Shown: positions 59,885 through 64,000 of the stretch, piece by piece | Layout of the letters: each line of letters opens with the position of its first letter | Numbering within the stretch: the first letter of the stretch is position 1 | Origin: Sphingomonas adhaesiva | GTDB taxonomy: Bacteria > Pseudomonadota > Alphaproteobacteria > Sphingomonadales > Sphingomonadaceae | Length of the DNA: 64,000 nucleotides | Reading direction: 5' to 3' | Assembly: GCF_036946125.1 (NCBI RefSeq) | Contig: NZ_JAQIJT010000002.1 | Coordinates: 1,238,001 to 1,302,000, forward strand | Position numbers and translations under genes: made by a program | The notes under the pieces: model-generated | Told to the model about the DNA's origin: nothing | The model's input: the letters and a program-made list of their open reading frames with translations, nothing else | Database searches by the model: none

Positions 59885-61033
59885 ATGACCGATACCCCGC
59901 CCCGCCCGCTCGCCGGCCTCCGCGTGCTCGAACTCGCCCGCATCCTGGCCGGTCCCTGGGCAGGGCAATTGCTCGCCGATCTGGGCGCCGACGTCATCAA
60001 GGTGGAGCGTCCCGGCGAGGGCGACGACACCCGTCACTGGGGCCCTCCCTTCATCACCGCGCTAGACGGCACCAACCTGTCGGCGGCCTATTATCACGCC
60101 TGCAACCGCGGGAAGCGCTCGGTCGCGATCGATATCGCCACGCCTGGGGGGCAGGCGCGGGTCCGCGATCTCGCCGCGGGCGCCGACGTCGTCATCGAGA
60201 ATTACAAGGTCGGCGGCCTCGCCAAATACGGCCTCGACGCCGCGGCGCTGCGCGCGCTGAACCCGCGGCTCATCGTCTGCTCGGTCACCGGCTTCGGACA
60301 GACCGGGCCCTATGCGCACCGCGCCGGCTACGACTTCATCATCCAGGGGATGGGCGGGATCATGTCGATCACCGGGGAGCCGGACGGCCCGCCGCAAAAG
60401 GGCGGCGTGGCCAATGCCGACCTGTTCACCGGCGTCTATTGCGTGGTCGCCATTCTCGCCGCGCTCCAGGGCCGTCACCACAGCGGCCACGGCACGCACA
60501 TCGACATGGCGCTGCTCGACACGCAGGTGGGCGTGCTCGGCAACCAGGCGCTGAACTGGATGGCGAGCGGGGTGGTGCCGCAGCGGATGGGCAACGGCCA
60601 CGCGAACCTGACGCCGTATCAAAGCTTCCCGACGGCCGACGGCGACCTCATCATCGCGGTCGGCAACGACCGGCAGTTCGCGAAACTGTGCGACGTGCTC
60701 GGCCTCCCCGACATGGCGACCGACCCGCGCTTTGCGACGAACCCTGCGCGCGTCGCCAACCGGGCCGCGTTGCTGCCGCTGGTGACCGCCCGCACCGTGA
60801 TGTGGAACAGCGCAGACCTGCTCGCCGTGCTGGAGGCGAGCGGCGTGCCGGTCGGCCCGGTCAACCGCATCGATCAGGTGTTCGCCGATCCACAGGTGAT
60901 CGCCCGGGGCATGAGGCTCACGGTCGACGGCCTGCCCGGGCTGGCCGCACCGATCACCTATGACGGCGTACGCGTTCAGGCTCCCGCTGCGAGCCCGAGG
61001 CTGGGCGAGCATCAGGACGCCGACTGGCGCTGA
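59885..61033 (+). CDS. CaiB/BaiF family CoA-transferase
   Basis: The 382-residue class III CoA-transferase shows the family start LAGLRVLELARILAGPWAGQLLADLGADVIKVERP, the GRGKRS-like segment NRGKRSVAIDIATPGGQARV, the GYDFIIQGMGGIMSITG loop and the catalytic Asp in IDMALLDTQVGVLGN (near residue 180). It shuttles CoA between carboxylic acids; related enzymes act on succinate, carnitine, mesaconate or oxalate, and the partner acids cannot be read here. It is followed by a copy of the composite repeat. Confidence 0.92.
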   Translation: MTDTPPRPLAGLRVLELARILAGPWAGQLLADLGADVIKVERPGEGDDTRHWGPPFITALDGTNLSAAYYHACNRGKRSVAIDIATPGGQARVRDLAAGADVVIENYKVGGLAKYGLDAAALRALNPRLIVCSVTGFGQTGPYAHRAGYDFIIQGMGGIMSITGEPDGPPQKGGVANADLFTGVYCVVAILAALQGRHHSGHGTHIDMALLDTQVGVLGNQALNWMASGVVPQRMGNGHANLTPYQSFPTADGDLIIAVGNDRQFAKLCDVLGLPDMATDPRFATNPARVANRAALLPLVTARTVMWNSADLLAVLEASGVPVGPVNRIDQVFADPQVIARGMRLTVDGLPGLAAPITYDGVRVQAPAASPRLGEHQDADWR

Positions 61034-61054
61034 AGGAGGTAATTCCGGCACATG

Positions 61055-61145
61055 CGGGACCCGTGCAAGACGCGTCAACAGCACCCAACCCACGCCGCGC
61101 TCCTGCGCAGGCAGGAGCACGGTGTAGCCTGTTGCAAAGGTCCCG
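61055..61145. repeat. Composite palindromic repeat, copy 9 (short form)
   Basis: GGGACCCGTGCAAGACGCGT, then CGCTCCTGCGCAGGCAGGAG, GTGTAGCCTGTTGCAAAGGT and CCCG. The long central segment is missing, as in copies 1 and 5. It lies between convergent genes. Confidence 0.82.
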
Positions 61146-61197
61146 CACAGGCCGGGGCTCCGTCACGAGCCGCACCCTCCGCCGGGCGTGGCAGGCG

Positions 61198-61407
61198 TCA
61201 GATACGCGTGCCTTGCCCCGCCTTCTCCAGCTTGCGCCGGTCATAGGCCTTCTTCGCGACATAGGCGCCGCCCACCGCCATGCCGAGCGGCCCCATGCGC
61301 GACACGGCGCGCGTCAGCAGCGCGCCCGTGACCGCGCCCTTCATGCCGGCGCCCTGCCGCTGGCCCAGTTCGCGCCCGAGCAGCGCACCGATGATCGTCC
61401 GAATCAT
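61198..61407 (-). CDS. Small Gly/Ala-rich protein, likely membrane-associated
   Basis: The 69-residue protein has a hydrophobic start (MIRTIIGALLGRELG), a Gly/Ala-rich middle (AGMKGAVTGALLTRAVSRMGPLGMAVGGAYVAKKAYDR) and a basic end. No family is recognised. Its ATG overlaps the stop of the upstream small gene by four bases (ATGA), so both are expressed together. Confidence 0.65.
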   Translation of the reverse strand: MIRTIIGALLGRELGQRQGAGMKGAVTGALLTRAVSRMGPLGMAVGGAYVAKKAYDRRKLEKAGQGTRI

Positions 61408-61616
61408 GCCGAAACCTTTTTGGAAACCGTGTCGACGAGTACCGACAGCCCCTTCAGCACGCCCCAGCCGACCGCATAGGTGAGGGCCACCGGCAGGACG
61501 AGCTTCAGGACGTTGGCCGTGATCGCGCCATACAGCGCACCATCCGCAACGCCGTCGTCGCCGGACATCGCATCGACCGCGCCGCCGATCAGCGCGCCCA
61601 TCGTGGTGGCACCCAT
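61404..61616 (-). CDS. Small Gly-rich membrane protein
   Basis: The 70-residue protein starts MGATTMGALIGGAVDAMSGDDG and has a hydrophobic segment (ANVLKLVLPVALTYAVGWGVLKGLSVLV) that could span the membrane once. The GALIGGAVDA pattern suggests a glycine-zipper contact. The frame is open upstream to 61736, but that part overlaps the fumC end and has no ribosome site; I chose ATG at 61616, with GAAGG at 11 bases. It is the first gene of a two-gene unit. Confidence 0.55.
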   Translation of the reverse strand: MGATTMGALIGGAVDAMSGDDGVADGALYGAITANVLKLVLPVALTYAVGWGVLKGLSVLVDTVSKKVSA

Positions 61617-61683
61617 GTCGTGAAGAACCTTCGTCGTTACGTCATCGCCAGAATGCCGCTGACGTAGATCAGTTCCCCCGGGA

Positions 61684-63075
61684 TCAGTTCCCCAGCATCG
61701 CCTCCGGCCGGACCACCCGGTCGAACGTCTCCGCATCGACCAGCCCCAGCGCGAGCCCCGCCTCCTTCAGCGTCAGTCCCTCGGCATGCGCATGTTTGGC
61801 GATCTTCGCGGCATTGTCATAGCCGATCTCGGGCGCCAGCGCGGTCACCAGCATCAGCGAGCGGTCGAGCAGTTCCGCGATCCGCCCCTCGTTCGCCTCC
61901 AGCCCCTCGACGCAGCGTTCCGCGAAGCTCTCGCACCCGGTCGCCAGCAGGTCGATCGAGCGCAGCACCGCCGCCCCGATCATCGGCTTGAACACGTTGA
62001 GCTCCAGATGCCCCTGCGCGCCGCCCACCGTGATCGCGACGTGGTTGCCCATCACCTGTGCGGCGACCATCGTCAGCATCTCGCACTGCGTCGGGTTGAC
62101 CTTGCCCGGCATGATCGAGCTGCCCGGTTCGTTGGCGGGCAGGTCCAGCTCCCCCAGCCCGCAGCGCGGCCCCGATCCCAGCAGACGGATGTCGTTGGCG
62201 ATCTTCGTGACCGCCACCGCCAGCGTGTTGAGCACGCCCGACAGGTGAACCAGCGGGTCGTTGGACGCCAGCGCCTCGAAGAAATTGTCTGCGGGGCTGA
62301 ACGCGATCCCGGTAATGGCGCGCACCTCCGCACAAAAATCGTCCGCGAAGCCGCCGGGCGCGTTCAATCCCGTGCCCACCGCGGTCCCGCCCTGCGCCAG
62401 CCGGTCGGTGCCCTGCTCCACCGCCGGCTCTACCCGCCGCAGACACCGCTCGATCTGGTGCGCATAGCCCGAAAATTCGTCGCCCAGCGTCAGCGGCGTC
62501 GCGTCCTGAAGGTGCGTTCGCCCGATCTTCACGATGCCGGACCATGCCTTGGCCTTCGCATTTAGTGCGTTGTGCAGCCGTTCGACCGCCGGGATCAGCC
62601 GCCGCCGCACCGCGATCGAGCACGCGATATGCAGCGCCGTCGGGAAGCTGTCGTTGCTCGACTGCCCGCGATTGACGTCGTCGTTGGGGTGCACCGGGCT
62701 CTTGCCGCCACGATTTCCCGTCAGGATCTCGTTCGCACGCCCCGCGATCACCTCGTTGACGTTCATGTTCGACTGCGTGCCGCTGCCGGTCTGCCAGATG
62801 ACGAGCGGAAACTGATCGTCGAACGTGCCCGCGACCACCTCCTGCGCGGCTTCCTCGATCGCATCGGCCTTCTCGGTCGCCAATCCGTGCCGCCGATTGA
62901 CCCGCGCCGCGGCCTGTTTGACGATCGCCAGCGCATGCACGATCTCGATCGGCATCCGCTCGCGCGCGCCGAACGGAAAGTTCTCCAGGCTACGCTCGGT
63001 CTGCGCCCCCCAATAGGCGCTCGCGGGGACTTCGATCGGGCCGATCGAGTCGGTTTCGGTGCGGGTATCGGTCAT
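61684..63075 (-). CDS. fumC: Class II fumarate hydratase
   Basis: The 463-residue enzyme has the FumC motifs: SAYWGAQTERSLENFPFG, WQTGSGTQSNMNVNEVIA, the His site in DVNRGQSSNDSFPTALHIA, GRTHLQDATPLTLGDEF and the flexible signature loop GSSIMPGKVNPTQCEM. It converts fumarate to L-malate without an iron-sulfur cluster and so works under oxidative stress. Its start is ATG at 63075. The 240-base gap upstream, up to sspB, has several hairpins. Confidence 0.97.
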   Translation of the reverse strand: MTDTRTETDSIGPIEVPASAYWGAQTERSLENFPFGARERMPIEIVHALAIVKQAAARVNRRHGLATEKADAIEEAAQEVVAGTFDDQFPLVIWQTGSGTQSNMNVNEVIAGRANEILTGNRGGKSPVHPNDDVNRGQSSNDSFPTALHIACSIAVRRRLIPAVERLHNALNAKAKAWSGIVKIGRTHLQDATPLTLGDEFSGYAHQIERCLRRVEPAVEQGTDRLAQGGTAVGTGLNAPGGFADDFCAEVRAITGIAFSPADNFFEALASNDPLVHLSGVLNTLAVAVTKIANDIRLLGSGPRCGLGELDLPANEPGSSIMPGKVNPTQCEMLTMVAAQVMGNHVAITVGGAQGHLELNVFKPMIGAAVLRSIDLLATGCESFAERCVEGLEANEGRIAELLDRSLMLVTALAPEIGYDNAAKIAKHAHAEGLTLKEAGLALGLVDAETFDRVVRPEAMLGN

Positions 63076-63137
63076 GCACTGCCTCCTGCTCGGTCGAGGA
63101 AGCGTGCCGTAGCGAAGGCAGTTCCGTTGCCCAAGCT

Positions 63138-63168
63138 ATGCCGTGCTCCTGCGAAGGCGGAGCCCAGG
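63138..63168. repeat. Composite palindromic repeat, copy 10 (remnant)
   Basis: Only CCGTGCTCCTGCGAAGGCGG followed by AGCCCAGG remains of the left inner arm. It lies upstream of fumC. Confidence 0.55.
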
Positions 63169-63199
63169 ATCACGCGCAATGACGTGAGTGGCTCGCCGC

Positions 63200-63306
63200 G
63201 ACGTCATGGGAATGAATCCCATGACGTCGGACGCGGCCAAACGGCCGCGCCGGCCGGGCGGTTCGCGTCGCGCAGCAGGCGCGACCGCGGCGTAGCTGGC
63301 TACGCC
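63200..63306. repeat. Tandem array of four hairpins between sspB and fumC
   Basis: Four perfect stems lie one after another: GACGTCATGGGA/TCCCATGACGTC (63200-63228), GCGGCC/GGCCGC (63233-63248), GTCGCGC/GCGCGAC (about 63266-63284) and GGCGTAG/CTACGCC (63289-63306). No T-tract is present. The leftward transcript from sspB toward fumC would be highly folded here. Confidence 0.7.
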
Positions 63307-63315
63307 GCTCGCTCC

Positions 63316-63801
63316 CTATTTCTTCCGCTTGAAATCCACCGCGACGACGTTCGAGCCGTCCTCGACCGGGGCCGCCACGGGACCGTCATTCTCCGCCGGA
63401 TCGTGCCCGCCGGGGCCGTCGCCCGGCCCCTCCTGCGCCTGGAACCGCAGCTCGAAATTGACCGCCGGATCGTGGAAGCCGGTGATCGCGGAGTACGGAA
63501 TCACCAGCTTCGACGGCACCTGGTTGAAGCTGAGCCCGACCGAGAAGCGCGTCTCATCGACCGTCAGGTCCCAGAAGCGGTTCTGCAGGACGATCGTCAT
63601 CTCGTCCGGGAAGCGCTCGACCAGCCGCTGCGGGATGTCGACGCCGGGCGCCTGCGTCTTGAAGGTGATGTAGAAATGGTGCTCGCCCGGCAGCCCCTGC
63701 GACTCGGCGACGGTGCCCAGCACGCGGCCGACGACCGCGCGCAGCGCCTCCTGCACGATGTCGTCATAGGGGATCAGGCTGTCGGGCAGCATGTCGTTCA
63801 T
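63316..63801 (-). CDS. sspB: SspB-like ClpXP protease adaptor (alpha type)
   Basis: The 161-residue protein matches alphaproteobacterial SspB: IPYDDIVQEALRAVVGRVLG helix, HHFYITFKTQAPGVDIPQRLVERFPDEMTIVLQNRFWDL strands and FSVGLSFNQVPSKLVIPYSAITGFHDPAVNFELRF. A flexible acidic linker (Gly/Asp/Pro-rich, 120-150) ends in the ClpX-binding tail VVAVDFKRKK. It hands ssrA-tagged, stalled peptides to ClpXP. It is divergent from hisB with 75 bases between. Confidence 0.94.
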   Translation of the reverse strand: MNDMLPDSLIPYDDIVQEALRAVVGRVLGTVAESQGLPGEHHFYITFKTQAPGVDIPQRLVERFPDEMTIVLQNRFWDLTVDETRFSVGLSFNQVPSKLVIPYSAITGFHDPAVNFELRFQAQEGPGDGPGGHDPAENDGPVAAPVEDGSNVVAVDFKRKK

Positions 63802-63876
63802 CCCTTATGGGTAGCGCGGTGGCGGACGAGGTCAAGCTTGCCCGGTGCGTCAGGGGCGCTATGGGATCGCCCCACG

Positions 63877-64000
63877 ATGCGCACCGCCACCCTCACCCGC
63901 GACACCAGCGAGACCAAGGTCGCCGTCACCGTCGACCTCGACGGCACCGGCCGATATGACGTGAAGACCGGGGTCGGCTTCTTCGATCACATGCTGGAGC
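63877..64000 (+). CDS. hisB: Imidazoleglycerol-phosphate dehydratase, 5' part (runs off window)
   Basis: From ATG at 63877 the frame reads MRTATLTRDTSETKVAVTV and continues LDGTGRYDVKTGVGFFDHMLE to the end of the window. The GVGFFDHML motif holds the first manganese-binding His/Glu set of HisB. It removes water from imidazole glycerol phosphate in histidine synthesis. Only 41 codons are visible. The short ORF is genuine because the motif is exact; the rest lies beyond the window. Confidence 0.9.
   Translation, partial: MRTATLTRDTSETKVAVTVDLDGTGRYDVKTGVGFFDHMLE

Overview
The window looks like a chromosomal segment of a sphingomonad (Alphaproteobacteria, Sphingomonas-like). It is GC-rich, as shown by the long open frames on every strand. 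It carries alphaproteobacterial marker genes: the phosphotransferase ChpT, the alpha-type SspB adaptor, an ATP12 chaperone, an RpoH sigma factor, glutathione-dependent formaldehyde oxidation genes and a large TonB-dependent receptor. Most of it is ordinary housekeeping DNA. No prophage, transposase or CRISPR array was seen. Intergenic gaps are often filled by short palindromic repeats.

Layout. 1-9.7 kb: end of a TonB-dependent receptor, a tRNA-Ile2(CAU), a polysaccharide deacetylase whose last codons lie antisense inside that tRNA, a histidine kinase, an Lrp/AsnC regulator, a TPR protein, yaaA, an SDR and a small secreted protein. 9.7-17.9 kb: gyrA (with a strong hairpin against its TTG start), DUF952 and DUF488 proteins, trmFO, a CPA2/Kef antiporter and a GT4 glycosyltransferase. 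18-24 kb: ahcY with a 20-bp perfect palindrome in its upstream gap, yqgE, a peroxiredoxin, AMP nucleosidase, a histone-like basic protein and an alpha/beta hydrolase. 24-27 kb: a marR-emrA-emrB type efflux operon. 27-33 kb: asd, an S9 peptidase, a ferredoxin/J-domain pair, rnpB and an AmpD-like amidase.

33-39.5 kb: a leftward cluster read as jab1-chpT-cheA-cheW-cheY-cheB-cheR. CheA ends in what looks like a receiver domain without its aspartate. 39.5-46.9 kb: rluD-like, rpoH, an amine oxidase, mtgA, ybaB, dnaX and a DJ-1/PfpI protein. 47-52.5 kb: topoisomerase IB, an MscS channel, a glycine-zipper protein, a MaoC dehydratase, a thiolase, a 30-aa membrane peptide next to a possible small RNA (candidate type I toxin-antitoxin pair), and a stress-type flavin/PNPOx protein. 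52.5-57 kb: crcB-rluC-like, then HAD-DUF-ATP12, then gmk. 57-61 kb: formaldehyde detoxification (fghA, a VOC protein, class III alcohol dehydrogenase) and a CaiB/BaiF CoA-transferase. 61-64 kb: two small membrane proteins, fumC, sspB and the start of hisB.

The most notable items beyond routine annotation are the small holin-toxin-like ORF with its convergent candidate sRNA, the ten-copy composite palindromic repeat, the tRNA/CDS antisense overlap, the CheA pseudo-receiver with a CtrA-like site in front of cheA, and the palindromic operators near ahcY and at 9252-9267. All functional statements rest on sequence reading alone; no database search was possible.
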